This document shows, piece by piece, positions 1 to 11,545 of a stretch of 64,000 bases of DNA. The notes beneath the pieces are model-generated. The model saw nothing but the letters and a program-made list of their open reading frames with translations, made no database searches and was not told where the DNA came from. Numbering within the stretch: position 1 is the first letter of the stretch; each line of letters starts with the position of its first letter. The DNA lies in contig JAHLJT010004567.1 in assembly GCA_031308135.1 (NCBI GenBank), positions 135,856,991 to 135,920,990 of the forward strand. The letters are read 5' to 3'. The position numbers and the translations under genes are program-made. The DNA is from Acheta domesticus. Its lineage: Eukaryota > Arthropoda > Insecta > Orthoptera > Gryllidae.

Positions 1-534
1 CCGGAGATAATTCACTCATTATTATCGCCACCTCTGAAGTGAACCGTAAGTGAACCTTGGCGGGCGATTCACGAGAGTAAGTGATTCACAAAAGGAACCA
101 AATGAACCGTGCCACCCTAAACCCTGGTTCAACCGATATGATGAATTGATTTACCTAAACAAATAAGTTTTATACTACATGTTACTAACACATAGATCTT
201 TAAACATACATATTTCTATCATCTTCAAAATAATTATAAAAACGGGCAATTACCTTTCAGCATAGATATTTTCATTTACTTTAATTATTACGATTCATCA
301 AATACGTTACGACATCTATATCTAAATGTCCGGATCTGTCTACTAGCGTACCCATGCGAGAACTCTCGGATGTTTCGTATACTCTGCTTAAAACTGTAAG
401 TCCCTTCAAAGTCACGAGTTGGCAGCAGATAAAATTTTAATCTTTCTTTATAAATACTATAGAAGCAAAAAATATAAAAATGAGTTTTACAATTTGGCAA
501 TTTATTGAAAGTGTTGGTATAATATATAACACTC
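1..534. other. AT-rich non-coding stretch
   Basis: No gene recognised. The first 130 bases repeat short variants of GTGATTCAC and GTGAACC, which suggests an old repeat fragment, but no element type can be assigned. Confidence 0.5.
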
Positions 535-808
535 CCGTCTTTGGCTCGACAGCCTGCTACGGGCCTTAGCTGACCGGCGGTGACACAGCCTCTCGGCCAC
601 GGGTGTTCGAGTGGTTAGCACGGGGACATCCCTTTACCGTATACACCGCTCTTCTTAACCTTAGGATGGGCTTTCTCATCGTCACACAGCAATCGATATT
701 GAGAAATTTGTAAGGGAAGCGCACAGTTCTAATTTACATGGCCGGGAATCGAGCTCGGGTTGTTTCATGGAAAGCGAGCACGCTAACCAATAAGCCACCG
801 AGGGCAGG
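535..808 (-). mobile_element. tRNA-derived SINE (family W)
   Basis: Read on the - strand, the stretch starts near 808 with a tRNA-like head. An A-box-like TGGCTTATTGGTTAGCGTG is followed about 45 bases later by a B-box-like GAGCTCGATTCC, the internal RNA polymerase III promoter layout of tRNA-derived SINEs. A non-tRNA body follows down to about 535. The anticodon arm is not well formed and there is no intact tRNA acceptor stem, so this is a SINE rather than a tRNA gene. The exact 3' end is uncertain. Confidence 0.6.
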
Positions 809-1924
809 ATATAAAACTGTACAAAAAGAATACATGTGTGTCTACAATTTGTACAAGTATTTTACGAGTGTTTTGTATTAACAGTTTAGATTTGTTTATT
901 GTTTTTATTTATAAAGTGAGGAATGTTTGGGAGCTGAAACTCTCAATTAGAAAAATGTAAACTTTCTTTAGTAAGAAAGTGAACGAGGCACACCGGAAAT
1001 TTCCAAATAGGGGGAAAGACATGACAGGGCTAACTTGGCAGGGCAGATACAATGGGAGAGAAGTAGGCCCCACTGCACGGCATGAATAAATGGAATTCCT
1101 CTTCCTGGCTAAAAATTTACTGTAATAAATGCCTGGGCAACGCCGGGTAGTTCAGCTAGTAATATAATATAAATTCTTATGTATTATAAAATAATACATC
1201 GGGATAACAATTGTTTAAGAAAATTGAACGTCGCCCAAAGAAATTAAGGAACACTTCTGCAAGAAATTGAAAAGAGTTTTTTTCTAAAGAGGAGTATCTC
1301 TAAAAGCTTCAATTTTTCAGAAAGCGAAAATATTCCAACTTAGCCTCATATTTTAAATGGTTTTAGGGTACTTAAAATAAGTTTTTTTTTAATATTTGGC
1401 AGCATGAAGGAAAAGTGTCTTGTAAATCTTGGAAACAAACATTAAATGAAAATACGTCTCATTGAAAATAAGTGCTTCAATATTATCGTGAAACACTCTT
1501 AAACATTTTCTTAAACCAGTTATTTTTTATTAAATGATATTTAACAGATGATATTAACATATCAATGTTTCATGCTTGGAATTTGCGAAAGTGAACGTTC
1601 CTCATTTCATCCCACCGTACCCAGAAGTAAGAAAATCGTCATTCACGAGCCCTTGGCACTATATGGTTCACATAACTTGGATCTAATGTTAATTAAAAAT
1701 ATAAAACACTCTCTTTCAGCTAAAATACAATTCTAACATTCACATCCAAAATTAATTTTACTCACAAAAGCAATGTTTAATTACATCTCTTAATATTTCG
1801 TTAACACGACACATTCGATTAACGTCGGGAACAATTTCCAGAGCACGACGCAGGAAATTACTCCAAAAAACGAATAGTTTTCGCGTTTTCACGGACACAA
1901 AACACATTAAATTGATATCATCGC
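809..1924. other. AT-rich non-coding stretch
   Basis: No convincing coding sequence. Short open frames here have random-looking composition. The only structured part is the putative Helitron terminus at 1132-1159, listed separately. Confidence 0.5.
1132..1159 (+). mobile_element. Putative Helitron 3' terminus
   Basis: A short GC hairpin (CCTGGG, CAACG, CCGGG region, 1132-1147) is followed about ten bases later by CTAG at 1156-1159 and then T. Helitrons are known to end in a hairpin followed by CTRR and to insert between A and T. No helicase/Rep coding region or 5' TC end was identified, so this would be the end of a non-autonomous element. A LINE or SINE tail is the main alternative. Confidence 0.3.
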
Positions 1925-2300
1925 CGGCATGAAAGGGCCGGCAAGTGATGCGCAACGAAGCGCAGGTTGCTCACGCACGTTCCGCCCGGCGCCGCGCCGC
2001 GGCGCTCGCGTCGCTTTGATGTGCTTCCAGTCGGAGGAGCGCGCGATGTGTGTGTGTGTGTGGGCGCGCGAGCGTTTGATTCCGCGTTACAACAACAGCT
2101 GCGACGCGCAGCGCGGTGAGTTGCGTTGCGTTGCGTTTCATCAGGAAGCCCTGGCTGCTCGCCGGAACGTAATCTTTGGCAGCGCCGCGCCGCGCCGCGC
2201 CGCCGCTGGCGCCGAAGCCGGAACGGAAAGCGTCCTCCATTATCCGCGGGCCGAGCGGGCGCGTGAGTTTCAAAGCTCCTGTTAGAGCCTCGTGATCTCT
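1925..2300. other. CpG-rich island
   Basis: A sharp rise in GC and CpG density within AT-rich DNA, with GCGCCGCGCCGCGCCGCG-type runs near 2181-2205 and a short GT run near 2048. Open frames on both strands here are low-complexity Arg/Ala-rich products of the base composition. It could be a CpG-island promoter or an untranslated first exon, but no TATA box, start codon with a supported protein, or splice donor could be assigned. Confidence 0.45.
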
Positions 2301-2439
2301 CGCGGCTGGACCGTTGGGAACAGGTGGCGACACGGCGGTGGCGCCCCTCGTGGAGCTGGCAGGAGGCTGGTTAGGGCGGACGTAGATGGGTTTCCTTACG
2401 CCGGAAGTCATGGGTGGCGGGCCTTGTTCTTCTTATACT

Positions 2440-2800
2440 ACGTCGTCTTTCACCTTTGGTATTTATCCCTGCTTTTTTCTTGTGTTTATTACCTCTCGCC
2501 TTGTAATTATTCTTTTTCAGCTTCTTTCTCAACTTTTTATATTTCCTCCTACTTTTTATATATTTCCTCCTCCTTTTCATTTATTTCCTCCTCTTTGTAT
2601 ATTTCCTTCTCTTCTTCATATATTTACTTCTCCTCCTCCTCCTCCCCCTTCTTATCTTCATGTAAATTCTACTCTTCTTTTCTTATACTTTTTCTTCTCT
2701 GCCTCTTCTTGTACCCTGGCTTCTTGTACTTACGTCTCTTCGCCTTTCCTCTTATTATATCTTATGCCGCTTAATTTTCTTCTTTTTTCTCCACTTCTTC
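2440..2800. repeat. Pyrimidine-rich degenerate repeat
   Basis: Strand-asymmetric CT-rich DNA. Between about 2530 and 2660, variants of TTTCCTCCT...TTTATATA recur every 20-30 bases. It reads as low-complexity protein in several frames and none is supported as a gene. Confidence 0.6.
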
Positions 2801-5800
2801 CTATTTTGTCAAGCATAATAAGTCAGGTCTCCAACATACGAAAATTTTATTCTCTTGACCATTGAAGGTCTGTACTTGGTCCGTTCAGAACAGAAGCCCT
2901 CTAGATAGTGGATGGATTAGTCGAGGTAGTCTGGCAGGTTGCCAGATTTAAATTCTCGACTTTTACTCGAGTGCATAATTGAAACAAATCCACATCGATT
3001 TGCATTATAAATTGATAACTCTGGAATGTTATTGTACCTTCACTGCTTTACGGCTTCCTGTCGTGATATACATGAGACGCAATAGTTAATGCGATACGAT
3101 ACGATAGTTGAATCGATACTGTTTCGCAACTGGATTACTTATTATGAAAGGAATTACTTTTACTGATATGTCGGATGTTATGTTCTTTTGCAAAATCTCC
3201 AGAGCGATCAAGGATCTATTATATAATGTTTTGTACGTCAATTATGCCTGAAAATTATGCACACAGGGACAAATTCGTAAATTTTCCTCAGATTACTTAT
3301 TTCTTGGAGTTTATTGGTGAAATTATAAATATAGCTTATGAATTCTTTTCTTTTCAGTAGCTATTTTCCAACACTGATACATCGTTCTTTAAAAATGTCC
3401 ATTCGTACCTCTGGCTATCCTTGTGATCATCATTAGTCAAAGGGTGTCGACTGTAAAAAATGCTGTCCCCAATACATTTTGTTTTTGATTAACCAAATTC
3501 AATAAATTACTATTAATAAGCTCAAATTGTTAAAGAAAATATGTAATTAACACCATAAGTATCCACACAATAACTCAAAATTTTCAAATAAAACAATTAT
3601 CACTCTGGAAGAAAGTTCTTTCTCTTTGTTAAATTTTACAATTTTTTTTCTTCGCCAGACTGCATATTTAATATTAGCACCCTCTGCTTAAAGTTGATAC
3701 GTTCTATTATAGCAATTTTTGGTCAAATACATTTCTCTTCTCACTGGTAAATAGCAAACTTATTTTATATCTAAATCACTAATTATAGCTCGTATAAATC
3801 TTGTCTTGTGATGAAAAGGATGTAAACGGACCCTTTTCGAATAGCTACTTTCACTAGTTTTTTATATTTAATGTAAATATTATTCACCATAGCATCAAGC
3901 AGAATATCACATCTCATTAATTGCCTACAGCTAATTTCATAAGATTATAGATAATAATTATTAATAATATTCAATTCATTGGAAATATTTTCATCTCCTC
4001 TCACAAGTCACAGTGAAATTAAATAAAACCCTTCTCAATGTATATTTTGTAGCGTAAGTGAATTTTATTTCAAACGAATTCGTTGTAAAGTGCGATAATA
4101 TTAATCGCATGCTTTATTTCTACACTTTTTTTGTCGTATCAAAATCCAAACGTGACAAAATTGATTACATTTTTTCGTATGCTCATAAATCATAATATTC
4201 TATTTTGCTTCAACCACACGTGTTTTAAAAAAATGTATTTACTCTCGTCTTCATTAGAAAATTATACGTTTTTGTATAAGCGACGATGTGTAGTATTCGT
4301 TGTGTGCCTCTCATATCCCAATTAAAAGCACAAAAGAGAGCATGTCATATGACAATCTACCTAATTAAACGCGAGGATTTGCTAAACACCAGATATAAAA
4401 ACACCCAAGTTTTAATACGCCAATAGATATATGAAAAAAATTTCATTGCGTAATATTAAAATGTCACCAAATGTCAAAATATATTCGGTACGGAGATAAA
4501 CTATTGCAATGCAAACTGCTCAGTGTGTTGAATGTGTAAACTGTAAATTCACGACCGTACACATCCAGCGGTTTGGACGAGAAACAACCTGGATGTTCTG
4601 AAAGCAATTCAGTGGGCAAACGGTGGAGACTACGCTGGTTTGTTCGTTTATCATTAAGCAAATGCGTCATCAAAACGGAGCCGAACCGGAATATCTATTA
4701 GGGATTCTAATTACGGTTGTGACACAAGTGTTTTTTGTACGCGCTCTCGATCGCATTTCGACAAACGCACTGCTAAAAGCGAAGGGAGGTCCATGGAAAC
4801 GCATCTACGCTAACAATCAGAGCTCGGGCGATTTCGGGCCCCAACTTCAAAAGCTATATCTCGTTAAAAAAGGTTATATAATTCATTGTAAATTCAGCGC
4901 ACAGATGGTGGAATTGAAAACGTATAACCTAATTCCTCACTAATCTAATTACAGTTTAATGATGCGAAAAAACACAATGTTAGTTTACATTTTGTTTCAC
5001 TCTGTGCTATCCTTTGGCTTTACTTCATTCCTTTCCCCACTACTACCTGTCGACGACTAAAGAACCCACATCACGTCGAGGCGGCAGCCTTTAAGACCAA
5101 CCCAGTCGGTACCATTTACATGTGGGGTGCTGAGGAACTTAGTGGTGTAAGTCTTGTTATTGTCCATTTCAAGTTAAACTTCGTTTTCTGTGTGGGATAT
5201 ACGCATTTGTAAACATCCAAGCCTTACACGGTATTCCAATTCGAAGCCTTTGTGTCCGCGTAATTAGACGCATCTTCCCCAAGCTCTTACATCGCCAGCC
5301 GGCAAGTGACACGTATGTTTTTTGTTCTCATTACATATTTACAATTGCTCTATTGTGGAAGGAAATTTAATTTCTTTCGGCTTCAGTAGGTAATAGGTAA
5401 ACTGGATAATCAAACGATCATAATTTAGAACATAGTCCATTTCAAAATATTGAGTTATTATGTAATGTTTTCTGACTATGATCATGTGTGCCGTAACTGT
5501 AGTGTATGTTGCATCTCGTGAGACTGTGGCGTTCCTTCTCACTTTGGGACGTGAGATCTGACGCCAACCTACACGTACGCATGCCTGGTTTTGCGGTCAT
5601 TTTTCTCCCCCGGCACCATCTCATTTCGGACAAGACCTAAGCCATGCATGTCAAAATTGCGACCAATGTATCTAGCTTATTAGAATTGGCGAACAATATG
5701 TTCAGAGAAACTGCCGCAAAGTTGAAATAAGGGCTGTACAAATTTCTCCGAGGTCGAGATACGATACTCGATGCCTGGCCCATGACAGTGCTTTGGGGAA

Positions 5801-6174
5801 GTCCTCAGACAGTAATTGTTCCCAAAGTGATATTAATTCTCATTTTCTCTGTTAAAGCAAATAAATGATACATTAAAATGAAGTAAATCATGTTTTCAAT
5901 TGCCAATTGAGAGTAAAATCAAACAGTTTCTATTCAAAGGAACTTAATTTAGTAATCGAGTTTATTTAATAGGAGAGAAATTGCACTAACTTCCTACCAT
6001 TGGGTTAGAAACAAAAATTATTGGCTTTTGAAATATCTATCCGCCTATAAGAGTGACGTAATAAATCTAAGAATTTTGATTATTTCGTCGTTCTGAGCGC
6101 GTCAATTGCAATGGCCGTTAATCTTGTAAGTGCCGTGAATGTTTTAATCACAGGAGGCGAAGGTGTTCTTCTTC
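2801..6174. other. AT-rich non-coding stretch, nothing recognised
   Basis: Long AT-rich stretch with many stops in all frames. An open frame at 4623-4943 (+, 106 codons) has no recognisable domain and ordinary composition. 5030-5300 is somewhat richer in GC and resembles degraded repeat, but could not be classified. Confidence 0.5.
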
Positions 6175-6525
6175 CGTTAGTTGGTGAGATCCGGCATTAG
6201 CCTACACGTCGGCTTTCCCCATCCAGGAATCTCCTTACAACGGGACTCTCTAAGCTCTAAACTCTTGACTGCGAGCGGTCCGAGGCCTGTTTGTTAGAGT
6301 GCTGATCCGACATTCGCCAGGTGTTGATAGGAGAAAGCAAGGAAAACTCTCGATCAGAGCACCCAACCGCTAGAATTTTTTAGACTGTGATTGAATTGAT
6401 CTACCTATCTAGCTAGTGTCGAAAATCCGTTCACGGTCCGGACTCGAACCCTAGGGCCTCACGCCAGGCATGTTGCAGGGACGACGACAATATTGTGCCT
6501 CTGAGCCATCCCAGCCGATCCATTG
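6175..6525 (-). mobile_element. Family Y SINE-like repeat with tRNA-like head
   Basis: On the - strand the copy begins near 6522 with a tRNA-like head containing TGGCTCAGAG (A-box-like) and GGGTTCGAGTCC (good B box). It continues into a body shared with the copies near 7.5, 12.6, 14.3, 15.5, 36.2 and 40.8 kb: a gene-poor sequence around TTTTCC...GGTTTCTC, then CACCAGGCGAATG, and near the 3' end a CCGGATCTCACCA-type block. The shared body plus B box supports a tRNA-derived SINE of about 400-600 bp. Confidence 0.6.
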
Positions 6526-6639
6526 TGAAAGAACTAAGGTATATGCAATGTATGTATTCACATACGACTTCTGCCATACGGTACGATTGTGAATCAACGT
6601 ATTTGTAAGTAAAGGGAAGCTCTGAACACATGACGTAAA

Positions 6640-7100
6640 TTGAGAATGAGGCTGGGGTGAATATCACAGTTTCGGCTTCTCTCCGACCGGGGCGCGGCGC
6701 GGCACGGCCACCGAAGCGAGTCGAAGGCGGTGGGTGGGGACGCCAAGGCGAGGTGGGGGGGGGGGGGGCGGTGAACGGGCGCTCAATACGTAATCGCGGT
6801 GGCCATCTGAAAGGCCTCCTCCTCGGAAGATAGCAATCAGGGGCTTCGGCCAGATTACTCACCGGCAGCTCGCGGCCCCCCGTCCCACCCTCCCGCACCC
6901 CCACGCCCCGCACGCAGGAGGCCCCCGCTAGCTATTGGCCGTCCAAGCCCGCACCTTCTTTGCCAGCACGCCCGTTGCGTCCCGCTCCGCCCACCCATAG
7001 CCAGCCCCACACACCCCTGCCCGGCCCGACTGGCCCCTACCTCCCCGCGTAATCCCTCCTGCCTTGCACCCCCCTCTTTTACTCCGTGCCGTATGCACAC
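6640..7100. other. GC-rich block with G homopolymer
   Basis: GC-rich DNA with a run of about 13 G at 6755-6768 and C-rich sequence downstream. Open frames on both strands are Arg/Gly/Pro-rich composition artefacts. No supported gene. Confidence 0.45.
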
Positions 7101-7157
7101 GCTCCTGCCCCCAACTCACCTCTTCTACCCCGCTACGCCTCTCTTTTCTCGTACCGG

Positions 7158-7240
7158 AAGGGATGGCTCAGAGTATCAACTAATGTCACTGCAGTCCCTC
7201 CGACCAGGAGGTCCTAGGCTTCGCGTCCCGAAAGTGGCAA
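7158..7240 (+). other. tRNA-like SINE head fragment
   Basis: GGGATGGCTCAGAG followed about 45 bases later by GGCTTCGCGTCC resembles the head of family Y (compare the - strand head at 6430-6522) on the opposite strand. The B box is degenerate and no matching body follows, so it is probably a truncated copy. Confidence 0.35.
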
Positions 7241-7244
7241 GATT

Positions 7245-7705
7245 TTTGACACCAGCTTCTACAAAACTAGGCCTAGTTCTGCGGCCATCAGGAGCAGAAT
7301 TCTGCGCCTATCAGGGTCGTCGGCTAACGGGGTTTCCCCCAACAAGGTATTTCCCACAATCTCTATGCTTCCGACCGGTCTCCCGGCATTTGTGGTAGTG
7401 TAGTGCATGTAAGTGTAAGTGTGTGTAAGTAAGTGGTAGGATAGGTCAAGGATTGGGAAGGAAAGATCGCTCGCGGGCCGTGGACCGTGTATTAGGATAC
7501 TGCTCCAGCATTCACCTGGCATTGTTCTGAGAAACCAGATAAAACTGCCAATCAGGGCAGCCGGCCGCTAGAATACTCCTCCATGTAGCTACACAACTCG
7601 ACCTAGCAATCTAGCTAAGATCGAATATCCTATACCATCGGAACTGAAACCTTATGACCTCTCGGTCGGAGGCACTGTTGTGACATTGTTTGATGCCGCA
7701 GCCGC
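7245..7705 (-). mobile_element. Family Y SINE-like repeat
   Basis: On the - strand a degenerate head near 7640-7700 (GGTTTCAGTTCC at the B-box position) leads into the family Y body: TCTAGCGGCCGGCTGCCC, then CAGGTGAATGCTGGAGCAG, then a C/T-rich stretch with ACTTACATGCACTAC. The far end near 7250 is diverged. The plus-strand frames across it are shadows. Confidence 0.55.
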
Positions 7706-8022
7706 CTTTCCCGATCCCTCCCTCTTTCTTCGTGCCGCTCTGCGGTTCTCTACCATCCACGGCGTCCCTCCTGCCTTTCCACGCAGGGGGAATATCTGTG
7801 ACGGAGGTTGCCGCGATTTCTGGCGGAGAGTTGTAGACGACCACACTACCCTTAGTTTCACGTCTGCACTTACGTCGATAGCTTCAAGTGACTAGGTGGC
7901 GCTAAGCTCTGGCTTTGCCCGGTAATCCACCAGTTGGGCTATGGCTATGGCGCATCGACCTTTGGGCAGGAATGGGTGAAGGACATTCTTGGGAATGCTC
8001 TGGTATCCACATAGAGAAGTCC
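7706..8022. other. Short non-coding stretch before a piggyBac-type element
   Basis: Moderately GC-rich and repeat-like, with no supported coding sequence. It ends at the TTAA target site of the next element. Confidence 0.4.
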
Positions 8023-8156
8023 TTAACCCATTAATGCCCAAGTTTTTTTTCTTGAAATTTTTATTTAATATTTTAATATGTAAATATTATTGTTCTAAAA
8101 ATGACATTACATGAAAATTTGGAAAAGTTACGGTGTTCATTTTTCAGAATTTTGAT

Positions 8157-8172
8157 GCCCCATTAATGGGGC
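8157..8172. repeat. Subterminal palindrome of piggyBac-type element, left
   Basis: Perfect 16-bp palindrome GCCCCATTAATGGGGC followed by AATGG. The same 16 bases occur at the other end at 9553-9568, and a half-copy at 9219-9230. It may be a transposase binding site; that is inference. Confidence 0.7.
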
Positions 8173-8423
8173 AATGGGCATGGATGGGAAGGGTATTTTT
8201 ATTTTGTAAAAGTAATAAAAAATGCTGTGTAAATGTTATTAAAATGGAAGGTTTGATTATATAGAATTAGAGAAAGGACAATAAAATGTATTTTAAGTAA
8301 AAAAACAAAAATAAACTAATGTGCTATTCTGTATGGAACGTTTGGAAGCAATTCACATGACATTCAACATTGCACTACATGCATTTTTTAAATGTATTTT
8401 CGTGACAATTTTGCGCACCGTAT

Positions 8424-9210
8424 CTATGTTTCTTTTTTAATAAGATAGTGGTTTATCCTTTTCAAACGCACATGAATTGGCATCCTCTTCTTGCATGACT
8501 GTGCAGTTCTTTCTTGCCGAGGACGAATTTCAGTGTATTTTGTGAGGTATGTCTGCACGATCTGTCGAGTAAATGCAAGTAAATCAAAATAATTTCCCTT
8601 CTCTTTAGGCGACTTGCCATGCGTTATTGTACACTTCTTCTGTACACTTGCTGTGACGTTCAATAAGAAGTTATATAGAGCCCAGTAACAATTTTTTATT
8701 CCGAATATGAATTCTGTAGGCAGCAATATTTCGATGTTTTGATCATTTTCAGTAACACTGACATTTTTGTTTTTCTTTTCTTTTGCATAGTTAGTGGTAG
8801 AATTTGTAACAAATGTTATAATTTCATCATTGATAAGTTGTTCAAAAATCTTACAAGCAGAATTATTCTCTGAATAAATAGAATGTTCCCAGACACGCTC
8901 GTGATGACGAGGGATATTAGTTTTCCTCCAATTGAATTCAACAGAAGACAGTTTTCCGCGTTTTGGGTTATCTGAAGGAACACAAATATTTTCGGAACTT
9001 TCTTAATGTATTTCTTCACCTGGGTCTACATGGCCAAATCTTTCTTTAGTTATTCCTTCATCATTTATTCTTTTCGTAGTACAAGTGGCGGTTCCTCTCA
9101 GCTGATTTCCAGAGAGATGATTTATGTCACCTGAAGGGCAGTCTTCGTCGGTATCACCTTCGCTTTTATCAGCATTTTCAGGAGGTTCAATGCACAGTTT
9201 CTATTAACAC
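8424..9210 (-). pseudogene. piggyBac-type transposase relic (N- and C-terminal parts)
   Basis: Read from about 9210 down to the TAG at 8424-8426, one frame stays open except for a TAA at 9003-9005. The first part is acidic (KSEGDTDEDCPSGD), as in piggyBac N-termini. It is followed by an FNWRKTNIP motif and FEQLINDEIITFVTNST, the usual start of the conserved region. Right after a short acidic stretch it jumps to NCYWALYNFLLNVT, which corresponds to the C-terminal W-PL-F-LLDV region of the family. The catalytic DDD core expected in between is absent, so it cannot act as a transposase. No Cys-rich C-terminal finger is visible. The in-frame joint suggests a clean internal deletion, as in other deletion derivatives of this superfamily. 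There is no clear ATG. Confidence 0.75.
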
Positions 9211-9552
9211 AGTTTCCATTAATGGGGCACCTATATTAAATTCTTAACTTACAAAATATGGATATTTATATCGTAAAAATAAGGTTAATATTCGTTAAAA
9301 GCATCTTTTAGAATAATATTGATATAGGTAAGATTCAATAAAATACACAATAGAATACAGAAATAACGTACCTCTCAGAGCGCGACATAATGACAAAAAA
9401 TTCCACAGAAGCTCAACGCTACATCTCGGCGGTTAAATGGCCATCAGACGAAACATGACGTTGGACTAATTAACAATGCCAACTCTTAAATTTAAAAATG
9501 AAAGCTCTCAGAAATTACTATTTACAACAAAATATAAATACTTTTATGGACC

Positions 9553-9568
9553 GCCCCATTAATGGGGC
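9553..9568. repeat. Subterminal palindrome of piggyBac-type element, right
   Basis: Second perfect copy of GCCCCATTAATGGGGC, 20 bases inside the right TTAA side of the element and again followed by AATGG. Confidence 0.7.
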
Positions 9569-9588
9569 AATGGACAATAATGGGTTAA

Positions 9589-10290
9589 GGGACGCTGATA
9601 CCACCCTGTCAGGTTGACTAGTTTCTGGCCATACTCACGTCAATAGACCAAAGATGTAGGCAGTGAGGAGACGGAAGGGGGCCCCAAGGCGCCCGAATCT
9701 TAGTTCGGGTTGTCATACGTTGGGCTCTCGGATTCGTCATGGTAGTGGCCCAGTAGTCTAGGCAAAGAGGAGGGACTTGTGCTCGGATCATATGAGTAGA
9801 ACATTGTTTGGATTCCGGTACCAGCCTAGTAGCTCTGTGCTGGTAGGGCGGCCCCAACCCAGGTATTGAATGGGAAGGTTGGAGTAAGGGCAAACTGCGT
9901 TCCGGCGGAATCAGGATACCAGCTTGTCGTCGTATATGTGCGGCGGCGGGGTGTGTGGATAAAGCCATGAAGCCCTAGGTGCCCACCCCGGAGACTTCTG
10001 CCCCCTGGTAGAACATGAGTAGAGTGTGGGGATGTAGCCCACGCAGCGAATCCGCTACCCCGCCCCGTCCCTCCTGCCTCACGGCGTCCGCTTCTGTTGA
10101 CCGAATCCATCACCCTTTCCTCTGCCATCGCCCCTACCTCGCCCTCCCCAGTCCCTCTTCACTTTCTTTTCTTGCACCTGCATTCGGAGGGCCAAAGACA
10201 AGAAACGACTGGCGGATTCTGCTCACTATCTCTCAATCAAGCCTGACTCTTTCATACGGACTTCACGCATTCCCTTACTAAGATTTTCGG
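9589..10290. other. GC-rich repeat-like stretch
   Basis: Patchy GC-rich DNA with a hairpin-like CGAATCTTAGTTCG near 9693 and C-rich tracts to 10190. It has the texture of old SINE copies but no assignable boundaries. The long open frames on both strands have no recognisable domain. Confidence 0.4.
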
Positions 10291-10745
10291 TTGCATTACA
10301 GAGAAAAGATAATAAACAGTTTAAAAAATATTTTTAAAGGGACAATTTATTTTTTTAATTATCATCATTTATGATTCTTTAATTTCATTCATTATTTTTA
10401 TTCAAAACCAAATGAAATATCCATTAAACATATCGGATGTTTGTGTCTTTTTATTTCACGTTTTGTCTAATTAAAGATCAAGTATTATTTATATTCAAAG
10501 TGTATCATGTTAGTGTCATAGAGTTTGAGCGTGATCCATTACGATACCGAGAAGCAAATGAAAATTTCAATCATACCGCGTTTTATTTCATAAAATAGAA
10601 AAAATATGGGCCTACAAGTAATTGTTTTATTTCTTTAATATTATCTCGAATTTTAACTGGCAGGTCTTTATCTTTCATGCTTTCTTAAATTATTAAGTAT
10701 TTCAAAATAGAGTAACACAATATTTGACAAGTTTGCTGCGGGAAC
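10291..10745. other. AT-rich non-coding stretch
   Basis: Nothing recognised; stops in all frames. Confidence 0.5.
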
Positions 10746-10949
10746 GATATTTAGGTTGGGTTGTGGAATCACTGCGGTGCGAAACTCTAAGTTTGATGTG
10801 TCAACACATCCTCTGCACACCCACAAGGTTTCGTGTTTGGGGACGGACGCAGAAGTAACTTCTGTGAAGGCGAACCGAGCCGTAGGGATCTTACCGACCC
10901 TGCTACCGCCACGCTTGAAGAGATCCCCGGGGCTGCAGCGTGGCGCGGC

Positions 10950-11186
10950 GGGACAGGGACAAGAACGGGGACAGAGACGGGGACGGAGACGGAGACGGGT
11001 ATGGGTACCGGGACGGTGACGGGGACGGAGACGGGTATGGGTACGGGGAAGGGGACGGTGATGGTGACGGGGACGGGGACGGTGACGGTGACGGAGAGGG
11101 AGACGGAGAGGGACACGGAGACGGAGATGGAGAGGGAGACGGAGACGGAGACGGGGACGGGGACGGGGACCGGGACCGGGACCGAA
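10950..11186 (+). repeat. Hexanucleotide minisatellite (GGGGAC/GGAGAC)n
   Basis: About 39 tandem six-base units of GGNGAC type, varying mainly at the third and fourth positions (GGGGAC, GGAGAC, GGTGAC, GGTACC). A six-base period keeps all frames open and yields Asp-Gly, Thr-Gly/Glu and Pro-Ser dipeptide repeats, which explains the overlapping open frames. Confidence 0.9.
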
Positions 11187-11545
11187 ACGAGGTCGGGGAG
11201 ATTGGCGTGAAGAGTCGCGGAGCGAAAGGACGCGCGCTCAGTGTCACAACGCGGCGAGGAGGGAGAACGGGGACTCGAAAACGATGTGTGGCGGGGACAG
11301 AGACGGATACAGGGACAGTAGAAGGATAGTCTGGGCAGGGACGAAGCGAGGCAATGTGGTTTGAGTGTGCTGGGGTGAGATGGGATGCAAAGATGCAGAG
11401 CAATGTAGCGGAGTGGAGACAGGACAGCGACAAAGAGGGGAGGGGCGGGAATGGGGGGTGAGGGCCTAACCGAAGACAGTAGCAGTGACAGTGGCAGGAA
11501 CGTGGCTGCAGGGAGGCGGGATGGTATAGGTGTGTGAGCTAAAGC

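Larger units (their letters stand above)
8023..9588 (-). mobile_element. piggyBac-type DNA transposon, internally deleted
   Basis: The element is bounded by TTAA at 8023-8026 and 9585-9588, the known piggyBac target duplication. Ends just inside are CCCATTAATGCCCA (left) and, reverse-complemented, CCCATTATTGTCCA (right), a 14-bp terminal inverted repeat with two mismatches. A perfect palindrome GCCCCATTAATGGGGC lies near each end (8157-8172 and 9553-9568). The - strand carries a transposase relic (8424-9210) made of an N-terminal and a C-terminal part with the catalytic middle missing. This is therefore a non-autonomous deletion derivative. Confidence 0.8.

Noticed and set aside
4623..4943. 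106-codon + strand frame
   Set aside because: No recognisable motif, no splice or promoter context; length is possible by chance.
6431..6913. 160-codon - strand frame
   Set aside because: Runs through a tRNA-like SINE head and a G homopolymer; composition artefact.
10833..11433. Long overlapping open frames on both strands (Asp-Gly, Thr-Gly, Pro-Ser repeats)
   Set aside because: Products of the six-base minisatellite; no unique domain or start context.
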